DNA from: Flavobacteriaceae bacterium UBA5534 | GTDB lineage: Bacteria; Bacteroidota; Bacteroidia; Flavobacteriales; Flavobacteriaceae | Assembly (NCBI GenBank): GCA_002426015.1 | Contig: DINS01000026.1 | Span: forward strand, 109,750-169,313 | DNA length: 59,564 nucleotides | Direction of reading: 5' to 3' | Shown: piece after piece, positions 28,617 through 36,622 of the stretch | Position numbering within the stretch: position 1 is the first letter of the stretch | How the letters are laid out: the number at the start of each line of letters is the position of its first letter | Notes under the pieces: generated by a model | Database searches by the model: none | Told to the model about the DNA's origin: nothing | Seen by the model: the letters and a program-made list of their open reading frames with translations, nothing else | Made by a program: the position numbers and the translations under genes

Positions 28617-29369
28617 TCATTGTTTGATAAATCGTTTGGTCTCTGTGTTGTGTTCAGAAGAAATCTTAATGAGGTAAATGCCACTTATCCAAGCTGAAGT
28701 ATTTATTTGAGATACCGTGTTAGAACCTATAGATTGTTTTACGATCTGTTTGCCCAATAAATCAAACACTTCTAGGTTTGCTTTAGAAACCCGATTGTTT
28801 AATTGGATGTTTAGTTCTGTTTTAGATGGATTTGGATAGACATAAAAGCTATTGCCGAACTCAAAATCCTCAATTCCCAAAGTAGCCCAAAATTGAGCAC
28901 CATTTTGAGCGCCATTACCATTGTACTCAAAAGGTGGAGCAGCATTGACAAAGGTGCCTGCGGTCCAGATGCCTTTATTGACAGCTACAACTTCGCGTTG
29001 ATGCCCAGCAGAACCCCATTGCAGGTAATCTTTCATGGACACCGATGAACCAAAAATATTGGAATCATATAGTCCCAATTCAGAGTCTGATGCGCTCAAA
29101 CCAACGTTACTTGTCACAGTTACTTCAGCTCCAGCAGCTAAATTTAATGACCCTTGTGTTACTGTTAACGTATTTAGTTGATTATAACTTGGAAAATTAC
29201 ACAACCAATAAGTGCCAATATTTACAGTACTTGAGCCATAATTATGCAATGTCACTGCGCCAGTAGTTGGGTTTACAATTTTTAGTCTTACTTGCGCCTT
29301 TAATGGAGCGAACATTAATGCGAACAGCACTAATGATAAAATACATTTAATGTTGTAATTCTTTTTCAT
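28617..29369 (-). CDS. Secreted protein with T9SS type A sorting domain
   Basis: A signal peptide (ending PLKAQ) and a 130-residue beta-rich region (NPTTGAVTLHNYGSSTVNIG...), like a lamin-tail-type fold, are followed by a type A sorting domain from YVYPNPSKTELNIQL through DLLGKQIVK to GIYLIKI. It is exported to the surface through T9SS. It lies inside the cytochrome/YceI operon, with 1 bp between its stop and the DUF5777 start, so its role is probably tied to that system; no enzyme motif is seen. Confidence 0.85.
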   Translation of the reverse strand: MKKNYNIKCILSLVLFALMFAPLKAQVRLKIVNPTTGAVTLHNYGSSTVNIGTYWLCNFPSYNQLNTLTVTQGSLNLAAGAEVTVTSNVGLSASDSELGLYDSNIFGSSVSMKDYLQWGSAGHQREVVAVNKGIWTAGTFVNAAPPFEYNGNGAQNGAQFWATLGIEDFEFGNSFYVYPNPSKTELNIQLNNRVSKANLEVFDLLGKQIVKQSIGSNTVSQINTSAWISGIYLIKISSEHNTETKRFIKQ

Positions 29370-29386
29370 GATAGTTTAATTTTTGG

Positions 29387-29761
29387 TTAATTAATAAGTG
29401 TGCATTGGTCTAATTTAACTTCTTCCAATAATTCATCATAACCAATAAAGCGACCTTTTATGGTTACCTCTGAATTGACTTTTACCGAACTGAAAGATAT
29501 GTCAAACTGACAAAATACAGTTTGGTCTAAAGTGATGTTCTTATCACCTATATGTGTGACAATTCCATTAATTTCAATGGTTTTATTCAAATATTTACTT
29601 TCTGTTTCTAATGCGTTTGCTCTGAATTCATATATAATTGTTGTAGATGACAATGTAAATTCTGAAATCTCGTTATTAATATCTCGATGATCTTGATAGA
29701 TATAATTATAAGCAGCGATGCAAATAATGAACAACAAAAGAATGACAATCCACTTGCGCAT
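29387..29761 (-). CDS. OB-fold tRNA_anti-like protein, membrane anchored
   Basis: An N-terminal transmembrane helix (ILLLFIICIAAYNYIY) precedes a small OB fold (KYLNKTIEINGIVTHIGDKNITLD, VTIKGRFIGYDELLEEVKLDQCTL) of the tRNA_anti-like type, common in Bacteroidota as membrane-anchored periplasmic proteins. Ligand unknown. First gene of the five-gene operon, 17 bp before the T9SS cargo gene. Confidence 0.75.
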   Translation of the reverse strand: MRKWIVILLLFIICIAAYNYIYQDHRDINNEISEFTLSSTTIIYEFRANALETESKYLNKTIEINGIVTHIGDKNITLDQTVFCQFDISFSSVKVNSEVTIKGRFIGYDELLEEVKLDQCTLIN

Positions 29762-29796
29762 TTTTTTTTAAATTTTAATGATGTAGGTTGTTTGAA

Positions 29797-29831
29797 TTAA
29801 AAAATAACTGCTCCAGCATAGCTGAAGCAGT
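29797..29831 (-). terminator. Intrinsic terminator after the acidic lipoprotein gene
   Basis: Stem 29807-29817 with 29821-29831 (11 pairs with one G-U on the minus-strand RNA), 3-nt loop, then TTATTTTTT. It separates the lipoprotein gene from the five-gene operon. Confidence 0.75.
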
Positions 29832-29934
29832 TCAGCTAATAATCAAATTGACTTGAGGTCCAATCAAAGGGAATGTTCAAATTTTTCTTTTTCAATGTTT
29901 GTTTATTCCTTATGAGTTCTTTTTAACTTTTATT

Positions 29935-31002
29935 TCAATTGCAATCATTTTCATAGCGAAGCCTATCATCGCTCCCAACTCTTAAGTCGATTTTGGTCTC
30001 GCTAGAACCTTGTTCAATTTCATGTAAATACCAATTATTGTTACAATAGGGCAAAGCAGGTATATCTATGGCTACTATTATATTATTTCCAGTGCCATTT
30101 GCTGACCAAGTTCCATAAACCGTTGTGCTCGACCAATTCACCGAAATAGTGCCATCATTAAAGAAATTAAAAGCATATCCATCATAAGCATCGTCATAAT
30201 CAATGTCATTGCGTTTTAATTTATCAACAGTCCAATTGGAGCATTGGGTCAATAATGTGGTTAATTGACTTGGGTTGCAGTTGTTGCAATCATCATCATT
30301 GTAGTCATAATCATCATCTTCATCACAATCATCAATATAGTTTTCGATGGTGCTCTGCAGTTCATTAAAGTTGTTGATGGTCAATGTAGCGCCATCTGTA
30401 AGTGTCACAACAATTGGAAAACTAATGGTTACGATATCATCTTCATCAATAGTATCAATAAAAGTATAGAGATTATAGTCATTGCTTATGGTCACATTAT
30501 ATAACAACTCATTGTTGGCATTAAAAACTGATGCTGTCAGTGGATACTGAAAATCAATACATTCAATGTCATCATCTGGTTGATTTTCTCCATTACAATT
30601 GTTAGCATAGCTGTAGAGTTGGGCCTGACCATTAATAGTCACTTGCGTAAAATCATTTAGAACTATGACTATTGGAAAAACAATGGTAACATTGTCATTA
30701 TCGTCATCAAACTCATCTAGAATACTTTCGATGGTGTCAAAATCATCATCAGAATTAATAGTGATTTGCAAACCATTTACAATAACTTGTATTGGCAATT
30801 GAATGTTAAAGCAATTTGCATAATCAATAATGTTGTCATTAGAGCCATCATTCATGGCTGTACGCTGCATTAAGTTAGAAACTGTAGAATTGGCCTGTAA
30901 GGTTTCATCTTCAGGAACTTGTACAAACTCTACTTCTTCTTTTCTACAGGATGAAAATAGAATTAAAAACAGCAATGGTATTAATCGTAAGTCGATTCTC
31001 AT
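29935..31002 (-). CDS. Acidic lipoprotein with internal tandem duplication, unknown function
   Basis: Lipobox LFSSC (Cys19). Two related segments of about 75 residues follow, roughly 64-138 and 150-230: each begins with a Cys-x-x-x-Q-x-P pattern, has a TI(V/S)FPIV strand and ends in a Cys near an acidic stretch. An extreme Asp/Asn run (DEDDDYDYNDDDCNNCNP) then links to a lipocalin-like C-terminal domain of about 100 residues (CSNWTVDKL, NDGTISVNWSSTTVYGTWSANG). No known enzyme motif. The acidic repeats could bind divalent cations. It is divergent from the ECF sigma gene and shares the 29-bp promoter element found before fecR, so it is probably a regulon member. Function is not known to me. 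Confidence 0.75.
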   Translation of the reverse strand: MRIDLRLIPLLFLILFSSCRKEEVEFVQVPEDETLQANSTVSNLMQRTAMNDGSNDNIIDYANCFNIQLPIQVIVNGLQITINSDDDFDTIESILDEFDDDNDNVTIVFPIVIVLNDFTQVTINGQAQLYSYANNCNGENQPDDDIECIDFQYPLTASVFNANNELLYNVTISNDYNLYTFIDTIDEDDIVTISFPIVVTLTDGATLTINNFNELQSTIENYIDDCDEDDDYDYNDDDCNNCNPSQLTTLLTQCSNWTVDKLKRNDIDYDDAYDGYAFNFFNDGTISVNWSSTTVYGTWSANGTGNNIIVAIDIPALPYCNNNWYLHEIEQGSSETKIDLRVGSDDRLRYENDCN

Positions 31003-31022
31003 TCTTCTTATACTTTTAATAC

Positions 31023-31051
31023 TATAACAACTTTGGTTTAAAAACTCCTGA
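31023..31051 (-). promoter_or_regulatory. ECF-type promoter of the acidic lipoprotein gene (left copy of 29-bp element)
   Basis: Read on the minus strand, all 29 bases are identical to 31627-31655 on the plus strand. It starts TCAGGAGTTTTT and ends GTTGTTATA. The ATG is 20 bp after it. A GGAG-like -35 and a GTTATA-like -10 lie about 20 bp apart start to start (about 16-bp spacer), as for ECF sigma factors. Confidence 0.75.
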
Positions 31052-31073
31052 ATCTTTTTTCAAAAATATTTTC

Positions 31074-31081
31074 TACCTTTA
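31074..31081 (+). promoter_or_regulatory. Candidate housekeeping -7 box for the sigma factor gene
   Basis: TACCTTTA, near the TAnnTTTG consensus, 20 bp before the sigma start. It would let the sigma gene be transcribed independently of its own regulon promoter. Confidence 0.4.
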
Positions 31082-31101
31082 AAATATCAAATGTAAATCC
31101 T

Positions 31102-31626
31102 TTGCCAAAAGACCTCAACCAGAATATTTGTAGTGAACGTGTATTTGAAAGCATTTATAAAAAATATGCTGAAGACTTACATAATTTCTTGTATTACAAG
31201 TATGGAGAACAGTTCAATCCTAGCGATAAAACACAAGACGCCTTTATAAAACTATGGGATCATTGCAAAGATGTCACTTTAAGCAAGGCAAAGTCGTTTT
31301 TGTTTACGGTTGCCAACAACCTGGTACTTAATGACATCAAGCATCAAAAAGTGGTATTAAAGCACCAACAACTTACCCATAAACACTACACCAACGAGAC
31401 ACCAGAATTTATTTTAGAAAAAACCCAATTTCTTGAGAGATATCAAAGAGTCCTTGAAAAATTGTCAGAAGAGCAGCGTGTCGCTTTTTTATTGAGTAAG
31501 GTTGAGGGTAAAAAACACAGTGAAATTGCTGATTTATTAGGAGTGACACAAAAAGTGGTAGAATATAGGATATATAGCGCTTTTGATATTTTGAAAAAAG
31601 AATTGGATGGTTTTAAAATTAAATAG
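31102..31626 (+). CDS. ECF-family RNA polymerase sigma-70 factor (FecI-like)
   Basis: 174 residues with sigma region 2 (DKTQDAFIKLWDH, then SFLFTVANNLVLNDIKHQK) and region 4 helix-turn-helix (LSEEQRVAFLLSKVEGKKHSEIADLLGV in part), the normal two-domain ECF layout. Start is TTG, as no in-frame ATG is near. The fecR-type anti-sigma gene and a TonB receptor follow, making a cell-surface signalling cascade: receptor senses ligand, FecR passes the signal, and the sigma factor is released to transcribe the regulon. The proposed targets are the two copies of the 29-bp element on either side of this gene. Confidence 0.92.
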   Translation: MPKDLNQNICSERVFESIYKKYAEDLHNFLYYKYGEQFNPSDKTQDAFIKLWDHCKDVTLSKAKSFLFTVANNLVLNDIKHQKVVLKHQQLTHKHYTNETPEFILEKTQFLERYQRVLEKLSEEQRVAFLLSKVEGKKHSEIADLLGVTQKVVEYRIYSAFDILKKELDGFKIK

Positions 31627-31655
31627 TCAGGAGTTTTTAAACCAAAGTTGTTATA
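31627..31655 (+). promoter_or_regulatory. ECF-type promoter of fecR and the TonB receptor (right copy of 29-bp element)
   Basis: Begins at the base after the sigma stop codon and lies 19 bp before the fecR ATG. It is an exact inverted copy of the element before the lipoprotein gene, at the same distance from its start codon. It therefore looks like a promoter, not a terminator arm. Confidence 0.75.
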
Positions 31656-31674
31656 TACTAAAGATTCATTATTT

Positions 31675-32580
31675 ATGAATAAAGAAGACTTACTAAAAAA
31701 ATGGTTGAATGATGCGTTGTCTGATGCTGAAAAGGAAGCTTTTTTGCAGTCTGATGAGTATGTTTTTTATGAGGACATTATAAATAGTGCACAACATTTT
31801 AAAGCCGCCAACTTTTCAAGCCCTGATAATTTTGAAACTTTTAAAGCCAAGTATAAATATCAGGACAGAAAAGTAAAACAACTCAAATGGTTTAATCCAT
31901 TAGTTCGTATTGCAAGTGTGGTTATCATTGCTCTTGGTTTGTATTTGTTTTTTTTCAACAATGCACAAATAAATATTCAAACTTTGGCCAATCAACAAAA
32001 AACGATTGAATTGCCAGATGCATCCAAAGTGGTTTTAAACGCAAAATCACACATTACATTTAATAAAGGCGACTGGAACAAACACCGAGAAGTACAGCTT
32101 GATGGCGAAGCCTATTTTAAAGTCCACAAAGGTAATGTGTTTGATGTCATTACAACCGATGGTAAAGTTACAGTGGTTGGCACACAATTTAATGTTAAGC
32201 AGAGAAAAGACTATTTTGAAGTGATATGTTTTGAAGGTGTTGTTAAGGTAACATCCCAATCAATTTCAAAAACCCTATATGCCAATGACACCTATCGAAT
32301 TTTAAATGGTGAGTTTTCAGGCCGAAAAACCACTAATTTGCTACCTCAATGGACAAATAACAAAAGTAGTTTTGAAAGTGTTCCTTTTAAAGAGGTAATT
32401 GCTGAGTTAGAACGTCAATATGATATTGAGATCGTACTTAAGCAAGTTGATGAATACCGTATTTTTACAGGAGGTTTTGTGCATGGTAACATGAAAAATG
32501 CGTTAATATCTGTCACACAACCTATGGATTTGACTTATGAAATCATTACAGCAAATCAAGTGGTTATTCATGGTAATTAA
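31675..32580 (+). CDS. FecR-family anti-sigma factor
   Basis: A 301-residue protein with a cytoplasmic N-terminus (LLKKWLNDALSDAEKEAF) that binds the sigma factor, one membrane helix near residues 80-95 (VVIIALGLYLFFF), a periplasmic FecR domain (IELPDASKVVLNAKSHI, GEAYFKV, VVGTQFNV, CFEGVVKV) and a C-terminal DUF4974/STN-like domain (FKEVIAELERQYDIEIVL). It normally holds the sigma factor until the receptor's signalling domain contacts it. Start chosen at the ATG following the promoter element. Its end overlaps the receptor gene by 11 bp. Confidence 0.92.
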   Translation: MNKEDLLKKWLNDALSDAEKEAFLQSDEYVFYEDIINSAQHFKAANFSSPDNFETFKAKYKYQDRKVKQLKWFNPLVRIASVVIIALGLYLFFFNNAQINIQTLANQQKTIELPDASKVVLNAKSHITFNKGDWNKHREVQLDGEAYFKVHKGNVFDVITTDGKVTVVGTQFNVKQRKDYFEVICFEGVVKVTSQSISKTLYANDTYRILNGEFSGRKTTNLLPQWTNNKSSFESVPFKEVIAELERQYDIEIVLKQVDEYRIFTGGFVHGNMKNALISVTQPMDLTYEIITANQVVIHGN

Positions 32581-35086
32581 AGGTAAGCAGTATTTTAAAA
32601 TAATTGTTCTATTTTACTTTTTTTCAATGGCATGTCATGCACAAGAAAGTAATGAGAAGCAATCGCTTATTACAATTTTAGAATCATTTCAAGACCAATA
32701 TCAATATCAATTTAATTATGCTGAAGATGGTACTGAGGCTATCTTTTTAATTCCCCCAAAAAAAGAATTTACATTGGCAGAAGCTTTACGTTATTTAGAG
32801 CTTAATACGCCTTTTACTTTCACAATTATTAGCGATCATATTATATTGGTAAAGCAAAAAGAAGGGGTTATATTATGTGGCTACATAAAAGATGTAGAAA
32901 CTCAAATGACATTGGCATCAGCAACCATTCAAAGCCAGACAAGTTCCACCATTAGTGATGATAACGGGTTTTTTCAACTTCAACTAATAAATGAATCAGA
33001 ACTTATTACAATTAAACATTTAGCATTTAAATCAGTGACCATGTCGGCATCAACATTTAAAAAAGATGGCTGTACGGTTGTTTTTTTACATCCAAATTTC
33101 CAATCACTTTCAGAAGTTGTCATATCAAATTATATAATTAATGGAATCAACAAGATGAGTGATGGTTCGTTTGAGATTGATTTTTCAAATTTTGAAATTT
33201 TACCAGGAGTAGTTGATACCGATGTTTTACAATCAGTACAAGCATTTCCAGGCGTGCAAAGCATCAATGAAACCGTATCCAATATCAATATTAGAGGAGG
33301 TACACATGATCAAAATCTTATACTGTGGGATGATATAAAAATGTATCAATCGGGACATTTTTTTGGGTTGATATCCATGTACAACCCTCAAATTACCCAA
33401 AAGGTATCTTTACAAAAAAACGGTTCAAATGTTGCTTATACTGACGGTGTTTCTGGCACCATTGCCATGGAAACAGGCAATGAGGTTAATTCAAAGTTTA
33501 AAGCTAGTCTTGGAGGGAACTTCATAGATGCAAATGGTTTTGCCGATGTGCCAGTTGGCAAAAAATCATCTATACAATTTGCTGCTCGAAAATCCATTAG
33601 TGATATTTTAAAGACACCTACTTATACTAACTTTTTTGAGCGTATTTCTCAAAACACTGAAGTTGAGAACAATACTGATGACATCGTTAATTCAGATAAA
33701 CAATTCGATTTTTATGACACCTCATTGCGTTGGTTGTATCAAGTAAGTGACAAAGATTTTTTGCGAGTTAATTTCATAAATGTAGGCAATGAACTGATTT
33801 TTAATGAAAATGCTGTCGTAAATTCCAATCAAGAGTCTCGCGAAAGCAGTTTAAAACAAAACAGTATAGCAGGAGCCGTGTTTTATAACAGAATTTGGAA
33901 CGATAAGTTTCAAACCTCAATACATATCTATGAAACAGATTATAAACTCAAAGCCATTAATGCCAATATATTGGATGAACAGCGGTTTTTACAAGAAAAC
34001 AATGTGTCTGAATCTAGTTTAAAGTTTACTTCAAATTATCGAATCAATGAAAAGTTGAATTTACAAACGGGTTTACATTTTGTAGAAACAGAAGTCACAA
34101 ATCTTGATGATGTAGATAATCCGTTGTATCGATTAAAAGTTTCTGAAGTAGTGCGACTTTACAGCACTTTTGCACAAATTGGATTTGCCTCTAAAGATAG
34201 AAACACCACTTTTAATCTTGGGACAAGATTAAATTATTTAGATAAGTTTAAAAAAAGCTTTATCGAACCTCGTTTAAGTTTCAATCAAAAGTTTTTAAAT
34301 AATTTTAGCTTTGAAGTTTTAGGGGAATTTAAGCATCAATACACATCTCATATTATCAATTTTCAAACAGATTTCCTTGGTATTGAAAAACGCAGATGGC
34401 AATTGTCTAATAATGGTGACATTCCCATTATTAATAGTAAACAACTATCAACAGGAATCAGCTTTAACAAAAAGGGATGGCTGATAAGTTTGGAAGGTTA
34501 TTATAAAAATGTAGATGGCATTACCTCACAAAGTCAAGGATTCCAAAATCAATACCGATTTAGCAATGCCAGTGGAAGCTATGATGTTAAAGGGATAGAT
34601 TTTCTTTTTAGAAAAGGGATCGCTAATTTTAGCGGTTGGTTGAGTTATTCTTATATGGATAACACTTATACGTTTGATGCATTAAATGAGCCAAGTTTTC
34701 CTAGTAATTATGATATCACTCATGCGATTACAGTAGGAACGGCATATACAAAAAATAATTTTAAAATTTCAGCAGGGTTCAATTGGCATTCTGGCAAGCC
34801 AACAACTGAACCAGTTTTTGGCAATGAAATTATAGATAATGAAGTAAATTTTGGCAATGCAAATGACAATTTGTTGGACGACTATATGCGCATTGATGTT
34901 TCTGCCATTTATGATCTAAAATTTTGCCATCATGTCAATGCAACCATTGGAGTTTCAGTCTGGAATGTGTTTGATAAAAAGAACATAATCAATAATTTTT
35001 ATAGTGTTCAAGACCAAAATATAGCAGAAACCAAGCAGCAATCTTTAGATTTAACACCAAATGCGTTCTTAAGGCTGTTTTTTTAA
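32570..35086 (+). CDS. TonB-dependent receptor with N-terminal signalling (STN) domain
   Basis: An 838-residue outer membrane receptor. Signal peptide (ends MACHAQ), STN domain (SLITILESFQDQYQYQFNY, about residues 30-100), carboxypeptidase-regulatory-like beta domain (CGYIKDVETQMTLASATI), plug (LQSVQAFPGVQ, INIRGGTHDQN), then a 22-strand-type barrel with C-terminal aromatic FLRLFF. The STN domain marks it as a transducer that talks to FecR. There is no SusD partner next to it, so the ligand may be a metal chelate or small molecule rather than glycan; this is inference. The start at 32570 gives the best signal peptide; an ATG 33 bp upstream also exists. Confidence 0.9.
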   Translation: MVIKGKQYFKIIVLFYFFSMACHAQESNEKQSLITILESFQDQYQYQFNYAEDGTEAIFLIPPKKEFTLAEALRYLELNTPFTFTIISDHIILVKQKEGVILCGYIKDVETQMTLASATIQSQTSSTISDDNGFFQLQLINESELITIKHLAFKSVTMSASTFKKDGCTVVFLHPNFQSLSEVVISNYIINGINKMSDGSFEIDFSNFEILPGVVDTDVLQSVQAFPGVQSINETVSNINIRGGTHDQNLILWDDIKMYQSGHFFGLISMYNPQITQKVSLQKNGSNVAYTDGVSGTIAMETGNEVNSKFKASLGGNFIDANGFADVPVGKKSSIQFAARKSISDILKTPTYTNFFERISQNTEVENNTDDIVNSDKQFDFYDTSLRWLYQVSDKDFLRVNFINVGNELIFNENAVVNSNQESRESSLKQNSIAGAVFYNRIWNDKFQTSIHIYETDYKLKAINANILDEQRFLQENNVSESSLKFTSNYRINEKLNLQTGLHFVETEVTNLDDVDNPLYRLKVSEVVRLYSTFAQIGFASKDRNTTFNLGTRLNYLDKFKKSFIEPRLSFNQKFLNNFSFEVLGEFKHQYTSHIINFQTDFLGIEKRRWQLSNNGDIPIINSKQLSTGISFNKKGWLISLEGYYKNVDGITSQSQGFQNQYRFSNASGSYDVKGIDFLFRKGIANFSGWLSYSYMDNTYTFDALNEPSFPSNYDITHAITVGTAYTKNNFKISAGFNWHSGKPTTEPVFGNEIIDNEVNFGNANDNLLDDYMRIDVSAIYDLKFCHHVNATIGVSVWNVFDKKNIINNFYSVQDQNIAETKQQSLDLTPNAFLRLFF

Positions 35087-35100
35087 GGTAATCAAGAATA

Positions 35101-35135
35101 AAACCCTTGTAAATATTATATTTACAAGGGTTTTT
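35101..35135 (+). terminator. Intrinsic terminator after the TonB receptor
   Basis: Perfect 14-bp stem (35101-35114 with 35120-35133), 5-nt loop, then T-run. It lies 14 bp after the receptor stop and just beyond the convergent tRNA gene, so may serve both strands. Confidence 0.9.
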
Positions 35136-35139
35136 GAAG

Positions 35140-35214
35140 TGGTCCATATTGGATTCGAACCAATGACTTCCACGTTGTCGACGTGACACTCTGAACCAAC
35201 TGAGTTAATGGACC
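35140..35214 (-). tRNA. tRNA-Val (GAC)
   Basis: 75 nt including discriminator A; full cloverleaf: acceptor GGTCCAT/ATGGACC, D-stem ACTC/GAGT, anticodon stem TCACG/CGTGG with loop TCGACAA, T-arm ATTGG-TTCGAAT-CCAAT. Anticodon GAC at 34-36. Position 33 reads C, not the near-universal T. CCA is not encoded. Confidence 0.9.
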
Positions 35215-35224
35215 TAAAACTTAT

Positions 35225-35258
35225 AAAAAAAGCTCATACAAATGTATGAACTTTTTTT
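35225..35258 (-). terminator. Terminator-like hairpin between the two tRNA-Val genes
   Basis: Five pairs (CATAC/GTATG), a T-A pair, one C-A mismatch, a G-C pair and a run of seven A-T pairs, AAAT loop. On the minus strand it follows tRNA-Val(TAC) and ends in T-rich DNA, so it may limit transcription of the second tRNA. Confidence 0.55.
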
Positions 35259-35264
35259 GATTAG

Positions 35265-35339
35265 TGGGCGATGAGGGGTTCGAACCCCCGACCCCCTCGG
35301 TGTAAACGAGGTGCTCTGAACCAGCTGAGCTAATCGCCC
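35265..35339 (-). tRNA. tRNA-Val (TAC)
   Basis: Full cloverleaf: acceptor GGGCGAT/ATCGCCC, D-stem GCTC/GAGC, anticodon stem CCTCG/CGAGG with loop TTTACAC (anticodon TAC), T-loop TTCGAAC. Discriminator A; CCA not encoded. First tRNA of the minus-strand pair. Confidence 0.95.
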
Positions 35340-35402
35340 TTCGTTATTGGACTGCAAATATAAATTAGTTTTTCATTTCGCAAAAGGTTTTTTGTAAAAA
35401 AA

Positions 35403-36620
35403 TTAAATTATTTCTGCTACAACAAATGTACTTCCACCAACATAAATCAAATCATCTTTAGTGGCATGTAACTTTGCCGATTTAAATGCTTCAATCACAC
35501 TTGAATAAGATTTTCCAGAAAATCCATTGAGCATAAATTCGTGTCGAAGTTTATCAGCATCCAATCCTCGAGGAATATTGGGTTTACAGAAATAATAGGT
35601 TGCTTTTTTAGGCAATAAAGGTAAAATTGATTGAATATCCTTGTCATTAACAACTCCAAAAACCATGTGAAGTTGCTCATAGTTTTCATCTTTGAGTTGT
35701 TTCATTACATAATAGAGACCATCTTTATTGTGTGCTGTATCACAGATTACCTTTGGCTTCTCTTGAAGAATTTGCCAACGCCCTTTTAATCCTGTGTTAT
35801 TTACAACGCTTAATAATCCATTTTTTATATGATCGTCATAGATTTTAAATGGTCTATTTTGAATGACTTTGACTGTTTGTAATACGGTTTTAATATTATT
35901 TTGCTGATAATAACCCTTGAGATCACTTTCAAAAGTTGTTTCAATTTCCTTGTCAGCAAAGTGAATTTTAGAATGATGCTTTTTAGCCAGCAGTCTAAAT
36001 ACTTCTTCTGTTTCGGGTTGTGTCTCACCAATCACCACAGGAACATTACGCTTTATAATCCCACCTTTTTCGGCAGCTATGGCTTGTAAAGTACTACCAA
36101 GAAATTGTGTATGATCTAATCCTATATTGGTAATAACCGACACTTCTGGTGCAATGATATTGGTTGAGTCCAATCGTCCTCCCATCCCTACTTCTATAAT
36201 AGCGATATCAACTTTCTTTTTTGAAAAATAATCGAAAGCCATACCAACGGTCATTTCAAAAAAAGACAAAGAGTGTTCTTCAAAAAATAATTTGTGTTGT
36301 TCTATAAATTCAACAACAAATTTTTTGCTAATTTCTTTTCCGTTAATCTTAATGCGTTCTCTATAATCTTTAAGATGTGGAGATGTATATAATCCAACTT
36401 TGTATCCTGCCTCTTGAAGTATTGAAGCCAGCATGTGGCTTGTAGAACCTTTGCCATTGGTACCAGCAACATGAATGCTTTTAAACTTGGTCTCGGGATG
36501 ATGGAGGTATTCTGCTAATTGAAGTGTATTATCAAGATTAGCTTTGTAAGCAACTTTACCTTGATTTTGATACATTGGTAACTGCTTGAACATCCAGTTG
36601 ACTGTATCTTGGTAAGTCAT
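35403..36620 (-). CDS. folC: Bifunctional folylpolyglutamate synthase/dihydrofolate synthase
   Basis: Joins glutamate to dihydropteroate and then extends the polyglutamate tail of folates. The Mur-ligase-like P-loop AGTNGKGSTS (52-61), the YTSPHL and ERIKINGK folate-loop motifs and NIGLDHTQFLG are diagnostic. Length 405 is normal. It lies 2 bp after tonB and is the last gene of the exbB-exbD-tonB-folC transcript. Confidence 0.95.
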   Translation of the reverse strand: MTYQDTVNWMFKQLPMYQNQGKVAYKANLDNTLQLAEYLHHPETKFKSIHVAGTNGKGSTSHMLASILQEAGYKVGLYTSPHLKDYRERIKINGKEISKKFVVEFIEQHKLFFEEHSLSFFEMTVGMAFDYFSKKKVDIAIIEVGMGGRLDSTNIIAPEVSVITNIGLDHTQFLGSTLQAIAAEKGGIIKRNVPVVIGETQPETEEVFRLLAKKHHSKIHFADKEIETTFESDLKGYYQQNNIKTVLQTVKVIQNRPFKIYDDHIKNGLLSVVNNTGLKGRWQILQEKPKVICDTAHNKDGLYYVMKQLKDENYEQLHMVFGVVNDKDIQSILPLLPKKATYYFCKPNIPRGLDADKLRHEFMLNGFSGKSYSSVIEAFKSAKLHATKDDLIYVGGSTFVVAEII

Positions 36621-36622
36621 TG

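Noticed and set aside
30265..30504. Ile/Val-rich frame opposite the acidic lipoprotein
   Set aside because: It is the antisense of Asp/Asn codons (GAT/AAT read as ATC/ATT), giving a false membrane-like peptide.
31023..31655. Transposon terminal inverted repeats around the sigma gene
   Set aside because: No transposase, no target duplications, and the repeats sit at fixed distance before two start codons; promoters explain them better.
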